From assembly GCF_002115805.1 (NCBI RefSeq), contig NZ_JFKC01000003.1:62001-126000 (forward strand): a DNA stretch of 64,000 nt, written 5' to 3'. The notes beneath the pieces are model-generated. The model saw only the letters and a list, made by a program, of their open reading frames with translations, was not told where the DNA came from and did not search any database. A program made the position numbers and the translations under genes. This document shows, in pieces, positions 8,052 through 15,649 of this stretch; the first letter of the stretch is position 1; each line of letters opens with the position of its first letter. Source of the stretch: Marivita geojedonensis. GTDB taxonomy: Bacteria; Pseudomonadota; Alphaproteobacteria; Rhodobacterales; Rhodobacteraceae.

Positions 8052-9032
8052 TCAGGCCCAGGGGTCGAGAACGATTTTCGGTGTGGCGACCGCGCCGTTG
8101 CGCAGATCGTGAAACGCGGCGGCCCCTTCGGCCAGCGGGCGGGTCTGGAACCAGTCAAGAGGGCCAAGCCGCCCGTCAAAGATCGCGGCGGCCGTGTCGC
8201 GGAAGTCCTGCGCGGTATAGGTGTAGGTGCCGATGAACGTGATCTCCTGTAGCGTCATGCGGCGCACATCCAGACCGCCTGTGTCTTCGCCAAGGCCCAC
8301 ATGGGCGATCACGCCACCGGGCCGCGCATGGGCCGAGGCCGCCGCGCGGGTGGCGGCATAACCCACCGCGTCGATGATGAGGGGGTACATGCCATCCGGT
8401 TCGGCCAATGCGGTTTCCCCGCAGGTGTCGGTCAGGAACGCGCGTCGCGTCGGGTTGGGTTCGACCACGGTGACAGTTTCGATTCCCATCGCCTTGAGCG
8501 CGAGCAATGCCGCGAGACCGATGGCCCCGCCGCCGAGGACGAGGGCCTTGCGCTCCATCGACGGATGCAGCGCCGCCATGGCCAGCCGCGCCGCGTGCCA
8601 GCTCACCGCCAGGGGTTCGGCCAATGACGCTTTGTCCAGCGGAACATCGTCCGGCACGGTGACAAGGTTCGACGCGGGCATCGACACGTATTGGGCAAAG
8701 GCTCCTGGTCGCGGCTCCATCGAGATGATCTGGCGCGTGGGGCAGAGGTTCTCCCGCGCGCTTGTGCAGGCGGGGCAGGTGCCGCAGGTCACCAGCGGAT
8801 TGATCGTCACGCGGGTGCCATCCATCGGCCCGCCCTGAACCACGCCTGCTGCCTCGTGACCAAGGATCAGCGGGGCGGGGCGGCGGGCGTCATGGCCTAG
8901 ATAGGCGTGCATGTCGGACCCGCAGATGCCCACCGCTGCAATGCGGATCAGGTGCTCACCCTCGCGAGCGGTGATGTCGGGCACCTCCCGATAGGCCAGC
9001 GTTTCGACACCTTCGTAAATGAGCGCCTTCAT
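8052..9032 (-). CDS. Zinc-containing alcohol dehydrogenase, probable sulfopropanediol-type 2-dehydrogenase
   Basis: This 326-residue medium-chain dehydrogenase has catalytic zinc ligands Cys37 (GICGSD) and His59-Glu60 (GHE). A structural-zinc lobe, CGTCPACTSARENLC (83-97), and an NAD-binding turn, VLGGGAIGLAALL, are also present. The start at MKALIYEG is chosen because ATG 9032 overlaps the SDR stop as ATGA; a longer frame to 9266 runs through the SDR gene. In known DHPS (2,3-dihydroxypropane-1-sulfonate) clusters two dehydrogenases (HpsO, HpsP) interconvert the enantiomers through the 2-keto form. This gene and the SDR next to it fit that pair, but I cannot say which is which. Confidence 0.87.
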   Translation of the reverse strand: MKALIYEGVETLAYREVPDITAREGEHLIRIAAVGICGSDMHAYLGHDARRPAPLILGHEAAGVVQGGPMDGTRVTINPLVTCGTCPACTSARENLCPTRQIISMEPRPGAFAQYVSMPASNLVTVPDDVPLDKASLAEPLAVSWHAARLAMAALHPSMERKALVLGGGAIGLAALLALKAMGIETVTVVEPNPTRRAFLTDTCGETALAEPDGMYPLIIDAVGYAATRAAASAHARPGGVIAHVGLGEDTGGLDVRRMTLQEITFIGTYTYTAQDFRDTAAAIFDGRLGPLDWFQTRPLAEGAAAFHDLRNGAVATPKIVLDPWA

Positions 9033-9790
9033 TTCGCGGTAAACCCTCCGTCTACCATGAGAACCTGACCCGTCACATAGGCCGATGCGTCCGAGCAGAG
9101 GAACAGGATCGGGCCGTCGATATCCTCCATCGTGCCATTGCGCCCGATGCAGGTCTGTGCCGCGTTGCGGGCGGCGCGGTCTGGGTCGGAAAACACCGCC
9201 TGTGTGAGTTCGGTTGGAAAGAACCCCGGACCGATGGCATTGGCGGTGATGCCATGGGGCGACCACGCTTCGGCCATGGCGCGGGTCAGTTGGGCAATGC
9301 CGCCCTTGGTCGCGCCATAGGCGATGCCGCCCGGAAAGGCGCGTGTGGATTGGAGCGAGGCGAAGTTGACGATGCGGCCCCAGCCTTTCGCCTTCATCGC
9401 GGGCACCAGAGCCTGTGACAGAAAGAACGGGGCCGACAGGTTCAGCGCCAGCGTCACGTCCCAGCCGTCGGGGGTCACGTCATCTGCTGCCTCACGGGTG
9501 TTGATCCCCGCGGCGTGGACCACGATGTCGGGTGCGCCGAACGGGGCCGAGATCGCCTCGACCAGCGCGGGCAGTCCATCGCGGTCGGTCACGTCGCCGA
9601 CCACACCGGCGGCTGCAAAGCCGATCTCCTTGCAGAGGCTCTCCAGCTCGTTCTGCCGCCGCGCGACCCCGACGACCATCGCGCCGGCCGCCGCCAGCTT
9701 GATTGCCGCCCGCCGCCCGAGGCCGGAACTGGCCCCGGTGACGACAGCCACCTTGCCGCCAAGGTGGAACAGGTCTGCGATGTCAGCCAT
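9029..9790 (-). CDS. Short-chain dehydrogenase/reductase (SDR), probable HpsO/HpsP partner
   Basis: This classical 253-residue SDR has the cofactor motif TGASSGLG (18-25), a variant HAAG (92-95) in place of NNAG, and the catalytic Ser145, Tyr158 and Lys162 (YGATK). The C-terminus reads TGQVLMVDGGFTAK. It overlaps hpsN by 8 bases and the zinc dehydrogenase by 4, so all three are translationally coupled. That supports a shared pathway, oxidising or epimerising a 2-hydroxyl of the imported C3 sulfonate. The substrate is inferred from context only. Confidence 0.88.
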   Translation of the reverse strand: MADIADLFHLGGKVAVVTGASSGLGRRAAIKLAAAGAMVVGVARRQNELESLCKEIGFAAAGVVGDVTDRDGLPALVEAISAPFGAPDIVVHAAGINTREAADDVTPDGWDVTLALNLSAPFFLSQALVPAMKAKGWGRIVNFASLQSTRAFPGGIAYGATKGGIAQLTRAMAEAWSPHGITANAIGPGFFPTELTQAVFSDPDRAARNAAQTCIGRNGTMEDIDGPILFLCSDASAYVTGQVLMVDGGFTAK

Positions 9791-11090
9791 CTGCGGTCAG
9801 GTCGAAATTCACGCCTGGGAAGTACTTGGCCAGACGCACATCCGCCGCGCGGGCGTGGCCTTCCATGCCTTCCAGACGCGAGATGCGCGCAGTGGCTTCG
9901 GCAATCGCCTTGGAGCCTTCGCGTGTGGCGCGCTGCCAGGTGACGATCTTCATGTACTTGTGCACTGACAGACCGCCCGTGTAGCTGGCCGCTCCGGACG
10001 TCGGCAGAACGTGGTTGGTGCCGGTCGCCTTGTCGCCATAGGACACGGTGGTTTCCTCACCAAGGAAGAGCGAGCCGTAGCAGGTCAGGCGGTTGAGCCA
10101 CCAATCCAGATCGTCGGCCTGCACCGTCAGGTGTTCGGGCGCGTAGTCGTCGGAACAGGCGGCCATTTCCTCGCGATCCGAACAGAGGATCACCTCGGCG
10201 TAGTCGCGCCATGCGGCGGCGGCGTTCTGGCTGTTCACTTCCGGCAGGTCAGCGATCAGACCGGGGACCAGCTCCATCACCTTTTCCGCGAGCGCGCGGT
10301 TGTCCGTCACCAGCCAGACCGGCGAGTTGTAGCCGTGCTCGGCCTGGCTCACGAGGTCGGTCGCCACGATATGCGCGTCGGCTGTGCTGTCGGCGAGGAT
10401 CAGGCTGTCGGTCGGGCCTGCGATCATGTCGATGCCAACGCGGCCAAAGAGGATGCGCTTGGCTTCGGCAACGAACTGGTTGCCGGGGCCGACAAGGATG
10501 TTGGCCTTGGGCAGGCCGAACAGGCCGAACGTCATTGCAGCCACGCCCTGCACGCCGCCCATCGCCATGATCTTGTCGGCCCCGCAGATATGCGCAGCGT
10601 AGACGATGGCAGGGGCAACACCGACACCGGGACGGGGCGGAGAGCAGGCGGTGATATGACGGCATCCCGCAACCTTGGCGGTTGTCACAGTCATGATGGC
10701 CGACGCGATGTGGCTGTAGCGCCCACCCGGCACATAGCAACCCGCCGCATCCACCGGGATCGCCTTCTGACCGGCGATCATGCCCGGCACGATCTCCACT
10801 TCGACATCGGACACCGTGCCTTTCTGGGCTTCGGCAAACCGTTTGACGTTGCTGTGGGCAAACTCGATGTCGCGCTTGAGCTTCTCAGGGACCAAGGCTG
10901 CGGCGGCAGCAATGTCGTCCTCGGTAAGAAGGATGTTGCCCTCGTACTTGTCGAACTTCTTGGCATAGTCCAGCGCAGTCGCGTCTCCTCCGGCCTCGAT
11001 ATCATCCAGAATGGATTTCACCGTTTCGTGCACCTCGGACGCATCCGATTTTGCCGTCAGGGTCGCCTTTTTCAGATATTCACGTGTCAT
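9783..11090 (-). CDS. hpsN: Sulfopropanediol 3-dehydrogenase (HpsN), HisD family
   Basis: This 435-residue paralogue of histidinol dehydrogenase keeps the zinc ligands (Gln249, His252, Asp353, His412) and the catalytic Glu319-His320 (PEHL). HpsN oxidises (R)-2,3-dihydroxypropane-1-sulfonate twice with NAD to (R)-sulfolactate in the cytoplasm. The call as HpsN rather than biosynthetic HisD rests on the neighbours (TRAP transporter, two more dehydrogenases, no his genes). It also rests on sequence features I associate with HpsN, such as QAEHGYNSPVWL where HisD has a DPDAQ-type stretch. The genes that desulfonate sulfolactate (suyAB, cuyA or comDE/xsc) are not in the window. Confidence 0.8.
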   Translation of the reverse strand: MTREYLKKATLTAKSDASEVHETVKSILDDIEAGGDATALDYAKKFDKYEGNILLTEDDIAAAAALVPEKLKRDIEFAHSNVKRFAEAQKGTVSDVEVEIVPGMIAGQKAIPVDAAGCYVPGGRYSHIASAIMTVTTAKVAGCRHITACSPPRPGVGVAPAIVYAAHICGADKIMAMGGVQGVAAMTFGLFGLPKANILVGPGNQFVAEAKRILFGRVGIDMIAGPTDSLILADSTADAHIVATDLVSQAEHGYNSPVWLVTDNRALAEKVMELVPGLIADLPEVNSQNAAAAWRDYAEVILCSDREEMAACSDDYAPEHLTVQADDLDWWLNRLTCYGSLFLGEETTVSYGDKATGTNHVLPTSGAASYTGGLSVHKYMKIVTWQRATREGSKAIAEATARISRLEGMEGHARAADVRLAKYFPGVNFDLTADG

Positions 11091-11102
11091 AGTCAGGAGG
11101 TC

Positions 11103-12431
11103 CTACTTGTAGATGTCCGGCAGGAGCGTTGTGGAAATCGCGGGAACATAGGCGATCAGAAGTACCACGACGAACATGCACAGCACGAAAGGAACGGCGC
11201 GGGCGGCGATCTTGAGGATGGATTCCCCGGTGATCCCCGACACGACGAAAAGGTTAAGCCCAAGTGGCGGCGTAATGAAGCCCACACCGAGCGCGGTGAT
11301 CATCATGATGCAGAACTGGATTTCGTTCATGCCGATATTGTCGGCCAGCGGCTTCAGGATGGGCGCGAGGATCACGATGTTGGGCGTGGTTTCCATCACG
11401 CAACCGGCTGCAATCAGAATACCGATCATCAGCAGGATGAGCAGCCACGGTTCGTTGGTCAGGCCGGTGACCGATGTCACGAAGCCCTGCGGCACACCCA
11501 TGATCGCCAGCGCTTCCGCCAGCGGGGCGGAGAAGGCGATGATCGGCAGGATCACACCGTTGACCTTCGCGGAACTGACCAGCATTGCCGGGAAATCCGC
11601 GAGCGTGAGCGTGCGCAGGATGAACCCCATGATGATGGTCACCACAACCGCCGTGGCACCGGCCTCGGTCGGGGTCAGACGACCCGAGAAAATACCGTAG
11701 AAAATGATCCCCGGCACGATGAAGGCGTACCAGCCGGACTTGAGCGACCGGCCCAGGTTGCCTGCCCATTCGCCCATGCTCATGTTGCCGCCACCTTCAT
11801 AGGCGTAGATGCGGTTCATGATCAGGTTGGTGATCAGGATCGACACGAGGATCGCAAGACCGGGGATCAGCGCCGCAAGGAACAGGGTCGACGCAGAGAT
11901 GCCCAGAACGAGACCGATGATGATATAGGCGATCGACGGCGGGATCAGGATGCCGGTACACGCGCCCGCCGCGACCAGCGCACAGGCATAGGGACGGGGA
12001 TAGCCGGATTCCACCAGCCGCGCGATGGTCATCCGCCCGACGGCGGCAGCACCGGCGGCATCGGAACCCGAGATGGCTGCGAACATCCCGCAGACAAGAA
12101 CGGTCGCAGATCCGAACCCGCCCTTGGCAAAGCAGGTCAGAGCCTCGGCCACATCGAGGAATTTCCGCGACAGCCCGGTGCGCACCAGCACGTCGCCCGT
12201 CAGGATGAAGAGCGGCACCGCTGTCAGCGCGAAGGCGTCGATGCCGGTGAAGAGCTTTTCGCCCACAAGGCTCAGCGGCAGGTCGCCCGACATCACCAGC
12301 ATGGCGATGGCGGCGGTACCGATGGCGGCCCAGACAGGCACGGCCAGCGCGATGAGGCCGACGAAGATGATCACCGGCAGGTAGAAATCCCAGCCCAGTT
12401 CCACCGTTTGATTCATGGTTTGCCACAGCAT
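11103..12431 (-). CDS. hpsM: TRAP transporter large permease (DctM type), probable HpsM
   Basis: This 442-residue inner-membrane protein has about 12 hydrophobic segments and belongs to the DctM/YiaN family. Conserved stretches include PLFILTGDVLVRTGL, GSDAAGAAAVGRMTI, GACTGILIPPSIAYI and ITPPLGLNLFVVSGI. It is the Na+-coupled translocation subunit of a TRAP transporter. The start at 12431 is supported by GAGG about ten bases upstream; an in-frame ATG lies 15 bases further in. It follows the DctQ gene by 12 bases. The symbol follows the HpsKLM naming used in sulfonate-degrading roseobacters and depends on the operon assignment. Confidence 0.8.
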   Translation of the reverse strand: MLWQTMNQTVELGWDFYLPVIIFVGLIALAVPVWAAIGTAAIAMLVMSGDLPLSLVGEKLFTGIDAFALTAVPLFILTGDVLVRTGLSRKFLDVAEALTCFAKGGFGSATVLVCGMFAAISGSDAAGAAAVGRMTIARLVESGYPRPYACALVAAGACTGILIPPSIAYIIIGLVLGISASTLFLAALIPGLAILVSILITNLIMNRIYAYEGGGNMSMGEWAGNLGRSLKSGWYAFIVPGIIFYGIFSGRLTPTEAGATAVVVTIIMGFILRTLTLADFPAMLVSSAKVNGVILPIIAFSAPLAEALAIMGVPQGFVTSVTGLTNEPWLLILLMIGILIAAGCVMETTPNIVILAPILKPLADNIGMNEIQFCIMMITALGVGFITPPLGLNLFVVSGITGESILKIAARAVPFVLCMFVVVLLIAYVPAISTTLLPDIYK

Positions 12432-12443
12432 GTGTCAGGCTCC

Positions 12444-12956
12444 TCAATCAAACAGCTTGTCGCCTTCGTAGACGGGTGTTCCGTCCCGAAGTGACCGCCA
12501 GTCACGAACAAAGGATTGCAGAAGCCGCCAGATCATCAGGGCAAAACCGACTGGCACAGCCATCAGAAACCAGACTTTGGAAATGCGCAGCCCGTCTGTC
12601 ACCGATCCGAACTTCATCGACACATGCACGGTTTCCAGCGACCAGTAGAGCGCGATGATGGCCACCCCGAACATCACCAGATCACCGAAGATATAAAGAA
12701 CCGCCTTCGGGCGCGGCCCGAGGTAATGCATGATCACGTCGATGCGGATATGCGCGCGTTCCTTGACCGCCGCAGCGGCCCCGATCCACGCAAGGTAGAT
12801 AAAGGAATACCGAACGATTTCTTCGCCCCAGATCGAGGAGAATGAGAAGATTTCGCGCCGCAGCACCTCGATGGCCATCGTGATGACCAGCATCACGTAG
12901 AAGACCAGAAGCAACCAGCGTTCGGCATCGCGATCGATTTGTCGCCAGACAGACAT
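12444..12956 (-). CDS. hpsL: TRAP transporter small permease (DctQ type), probable HpsL
   Basis: The 170-residue protein has four hydrophobic helices and the DctQ-family pattern WGEEIVRYSFIYLAWIGAAAAVKERAHIRIDV (about residues 42-73). It is the small membrane subunit that pairs with the large permease. It lies 12 bases upstream of hpsM and 117 bases downstream of the binding-protein gene. A strong hairpin sits in that gap, so it is probably expressed at a lower level than the binding protein. Confidence 0.8.
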   Translation of the reverse strand: MSVWRQIDRDAERWLLLVFYVMLVITMAIEVLRREIFSFSSIWGEEIVRYSFIYLAWIGAAAAVKERAHIRIDVIMHYLGPRPKAVLYIFGDLVMFGVAIIALYWSLETVHVSMKFGSVTDGLRISKVWFLMAVPVGFALMIWRLLQSFVRDWRSLRDGTPVYEGDKLFD

Positions 12957-13040
12957 GTGGTGGCCTTTCGATGGGCACAGACCGGCTGTTCGCGCGAAGG
13001 GCGCGGATGCTCCGGTACGGTGCCTGGAAAGTAGAGTGGG

Positions 13041-13066
13041 GGCGGGCGCCGGATCGGGCGCCCGCC
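13041..13066 (-). promoter_or_regulatory. GC-rich intercistronic hairpin after the TRAP binding-protein gene
   Basis: GGCGGGCGCC (13041-13050) and GGCGCCCGCC (13057-13066) form a perfect 10-bp stem with a 6-base loop, seven bases beyond the dctP-type stop on the minus strand. There is no T-tract, so mRNA stabilisation or partial attenuation is more likely than full termination. Confidence 0.65.
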
Positions 13067-13073
13067 GACGACA

Positions 13074-14222
13074 TTACGCGTCGTGGACGTAGTATTTGCC
13101 CTGGGTTCCGGCGGCTTCTTCCAGTTTGGCGAAGGCGTCCATGGAGCCGGCAAGCTCTGTCTTGAACTCGTCCCATTCGGAACGCTGGTAGCCACCGGCT
13201 TCTTTCCATTCGGCCAGTTGGTCGTCGCTCAGCGAGTGGAATTCGACACCGGCCTTGGCCAGTTCTGCCATCGCATAGGCGCGGGCAGACGGAACCTTGG
13301 CAAGGTTCTGGTGCGCGGTCATTTCCGAACCCCACATGATGCCGTCCTGAACGTCGGCGGGCATGGAGTTGAACCATTCGAGGTTACAGGAATAGACCTG
13401 ACTGTCCGGCACCGCCTGTGTGAAGGTCACGTGGCTCAGGATGTCTTTGAAGCCGAATACGTAAAGCGCGCCCACGGACGGGTCGAGAGCATCGGCCACA
13501 CCCTGTTTGATAGCGGACGGGGTTTCGCCCCAGGCCACCGGCGTCGGGTTTGCGCCAACCATACGGTAGTACTGCTGGAGCATCTTGGACCCCGGCACGC
13601 GGAACTTGACGCCGCTCAGGTCGCTTGGGCTGAGAACGGCACCGGCACCACCTTTGCGCACCGCGACAACACGCGGGTCGATATTGACATAGAACAGCGC
13701 CTTGAAGCCGTTGGCTTCGACCTTCGGGTGGACTTCTGCGTTCCAGAAATCCGAATTCACGAGGTTGGTGAAACGCTGGTTCGAGCCGCAGAGATACGGC
13801 ATGTTGATCAGGTCGACCGTCGATGCGAACGGCGCGAAGTTGGACAGCGAGTGCTGCGCGGCCTGAATGGTGCCGCCCTGAACCGCCTGAACCAGTGCGC
13901 CGCCGGCGCCCAGCTGACCACCGGGGGCCAGTTTGACATAGACCTTGCCGTTGGTGGCGTTCTGGATGTTTTCCTTCAGGTCGAGCTGCATGATCGGATA
14001 GCTGCGCGACGCGCCCAGCACATAGGCTGTAGCCACAACCATCGTGTGCTCTGCCGCGTTTTCACGCTCGCGCTCTTCGTTTGCGGTCTGTGCGGCCGCT
14101 TCCGAGGACCAAAGCGTGCCAGCCGCGCCGGCCACCATTGCAGCGGTAAAGCTGCCGGTGCCCACCAGTTTCAGGAAATTGCGACGCTCGGCGGATGCGA
14201 GCTCCTTGCGTTCATCGGTCAT
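13074..14222 (-). CDS. hpsK: TRAP transporter periplasmic binding protein (DctP type), probable HpsK, Tat-exported
   Basis: This 382-residue DctP-family protein carries a twin-arginine signal near its N-terminus (ERRNFLKLVG, then a hydrophobic stretch ending about EAAAQ). Family features include GQLGAGGALVQAVQGGTIQAA and the ligand-arginine region GVKFRVPGSKMLQQYYRMVG (about 200-220). The start at 14222 (MTDERKE) is chosen because GGAGGAG lies just upstream; the in-frame 14237 start has no site. In the hps context it should bind 2,3-dihydroxypropane-1-sulfonate or a similar anion in the periplasm and hand it to the Q/M membrane pair. Tat export suggests folding before secretion. Confidence 0.82.
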   Translation of the reverse strand: MTDERKELASAERRNFLKLVGTGSFTAAMVAGAAGTLWSSEAAAQTANEERERENAAEHTMVVATAYVLGASRSYPIMQLDLKENIQNATNGKVYVKLAPGGQLGAGGALVQAVQGGTIQAAQHSLSNFAPFASTVDLINMPYLCGSNQRFTNLVNSDFWNAEVHPKVEANGFKALFYVNIDPRVVAVRKGGAGAVLSPSDLSGVKFRVPGSKMLQQYYRMVGANPTPVAWGETPSAIKQGVADALDPSVGALYVFGFKDILSHVTFTQAVPDSQVYSCNLEWFNSMPADVQDGIMWGSEMTAHQNLAKVPSARAYAMAELAKAGVEFHSLSDDQLAEWKEAGGYQRSEWDEFKTELAGSMDAFAKLEEAAGTQGKYYVHDA

Positions 14223-14243
14223 CTGGTCTCCTCCCATTGGACC

Positions 14244-14429
14244 TCAGCTGCCGTTTTTGTTCTTTCGGTCAGCCTCTTTTTTGAGAATGGCAACGACGAA
14301 CAGGATCGACGCCGCGAACAGAACCAACATCTCCCCAACGTCCGAGAGGAACGCAGCGTTCGAAGCTGCACCCAGCGCGACATTGGCGAAGTAGACGACA
14401 AAGACGGCGATGGATGCAGAAAGAAACAC
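14244..14429 (-). CDS. Small two-helix membrane protein at the head of the TRAP operon
   Basis: This is a 61-residue frame with GTG start, two hydrophobic segments (about residues 4-24 and 33-49) and a positively charged tail KKEADRKNKNGS. It ends 21 bases before the binding-protein start and lies just inside the LacI operators, so it would be the first gene of the operon. The ribosome site is weak (a GGGGG run about 11 bases upstream). I recognise no family. It may be an accessory subunit of the transporter, or not be translated at all. Confidence 0.5.
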   Translation of the reverse strand: MFLSASIAVFVVYFANVALGAASNAAFLSDVGEMLVLFAASILFVVAILKKEADRKNKNGS

Positions 14430-14465
14430 GGTGCGGCCCCCGGTGTGGCTTGATTCTGACCTTAG

Positions 14466-14479
14466 TGTAAGCGCTTACA
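14466..14479. promoter_or_regulatory. LacI-family operator 1
   Basis: TGTAAGCGCTTACA is a perfect 14-bp palindrome with the central CG typical of LacI/GalR-family operators. It lies in the divergent region between the TRAP operon and the LacI-type regulator. Confidence 0.85.
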
Positions 14480-14488
14480 TTCGATTCA

Positions 14489-14502
14489 TGCAAGCGCTTA
14501 CA
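14489..14502. promoter_or_regulatory. LacI-family operator 2
   Basis: TGCAAGCGCTTACA differs from operator 1 at one position. The centres are 23 bp apart, about two helical turns, so two dimers could bind the same DNA face. Confidence 0.85.
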
Positions 14503-14573
14503 TTTTGCGGTGTCAGATATTATGCTAATAAAGGCGGCGAAATCGGCTGTGTGTTGTTTTGAAAGGGCCATTG

Positions 14574-15596
14574 ATGACCGAGTTGCGATCGGTGCCAACG
14601 CTGGACGATGTCGCCCGGACCGCCGGGGTCTCGACGGCAACCGTGTCGCGCTGTCTGAATTCGCCAGAGCGCGTTGTCGAACAAACCCGCAAACGCGTCA
14701 TGTCTGCGGTGGAACAGCTTGGATACACACCGAATTTCGGCGCCCGCGCCATGGCCGCGAAACGCACATTCACAATCGGTGCAATCATCCCGACCATGGA
14801 AAACGCGATCTTCGCGCGGGGCCTTCAGGCCTTCCAGGAAGAGCTTCACGCACGCGGATACACTTTGCTTGTTTCCAGTTCGCTCTACCAGCCCGAGGTC
14901 GAGGACGAACAGATCCGGTCGCTGGTGGCGCGGGGTGCCGATGGACTGCTTCTGATCGGCCATGATCGCGATCCCTCGGTTTACAGCTATCTTCAAAGCC
15001 GTGCGATCCCCGTACTGTCCGCCTGGGTCTATCTTCCGGAGAGTGACCAGCCCACGGTCGGGTTCGACAACCGGCAGTCGATGCGGGCGCTGGCGCAGAA
15101 GGTCATCGATTTCGGCCATCGTCGCATCGGCATGATTTCCGGGGTGACCAAGGGCAATGACCGGGCGGCGGCCCGTCTTGCCGGGCTGCGCGATGCACTG
15201 GCGGCGAACGGGCTCGATCCAGAGGCAATGCCATTGATCGAAACGCCCTACGAGATCGAGAACGGCGCGGTGGCGCTTCAGTCTCTGATGGCATCGGATG
15301 ACCCGCCCAGCGTGGTCATGTGCGGCAACGATGTTCTGGCCGTGGGTGCGCTGCGCGGCGCGCGCGATATGGGGCTCTCGGTGCCGGACGACGTGTCGAT
15401 TACCGGTTTTGACGACATCGAACTGGCCCGCATCGTCACGCCGCAGATCACGACCGTGCACGTTCCGCATCGCGAGATGGGACGCAAAGCCGCCCAGGCG
15501 CTGATCGACATGGTGGAAAAGCGCAGCACCGGCGCGTCGGTTGAACTGAAAAGCACGCTGCAGATCCGCGACTCCCTGCGGGACCTGACGCGCTGA
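14574..15596 (+). CDS. LacI-family transcriptional regulator of the sulfonate/TRAP operon
   Basis: The 340-residue protein has an N-terminal LacI helix-turn-helix (TLDDVARTAGVSTATVSRCLN) and the hinge-helix pattern NFGARAMAAKRT. A type I periplasmic-binding-like effector domain follows, with VMCGNDVLAVGALRGARDMG and SITGFDDIELARIVTPQ. ATG 14574 follows GAAAGGG by six bases. Two LacI-type operators lie 72-108 bases upstream, between it and the divergent TRAP operon, so it probably controls both. The effector is unknown; an imported sulfonate or a pathway intermediate is the natural guess. Confidence 0.92.
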   Translation: MTELRSVPTLDDVARTAGVSTATVSRCLNSPERVVEQTRKRVMSAVEQLGYTPNFGARAMAAKRTFTIGAIIPTMENAIFARGLQAFQEELHARGYTLLVSSSLYQPEVEDEQIRSLVARGADGLLLIGHDRDPSVYSYLQSRAIPVLSAWVYLPESDQPTVGFDNRQSMRALAQKVIDFGHRRIGMISGVTKGNDRAAARLAGLRDALAANGLDPEAMPLIETPYEIENGAVALQSLMASDDPPSVVMCGNDVLAVGALRGARDMGLSVPDDVSITGFDDIELARIVTPQITTVHVPHREMGRKAAQALIDMVEKRSTGASVELKSTLQIRDSLRDLTR

Positions 15597-15649
15597 TCTC
15601 GACCATCGACAAGCCCGTATGAACGCAGTACGCCCGCAGCCTGTAGTCA

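Noticed and set aside
10011-12494. Very long open frame (827 codons) on the plus strand opposite hpsN and hpsM
   Set aside because: It is antisense to two well-supported genes. Its product is low-complexity His/Arg/Gly-rich sequence, as expected for a GC-rich shadow frame.
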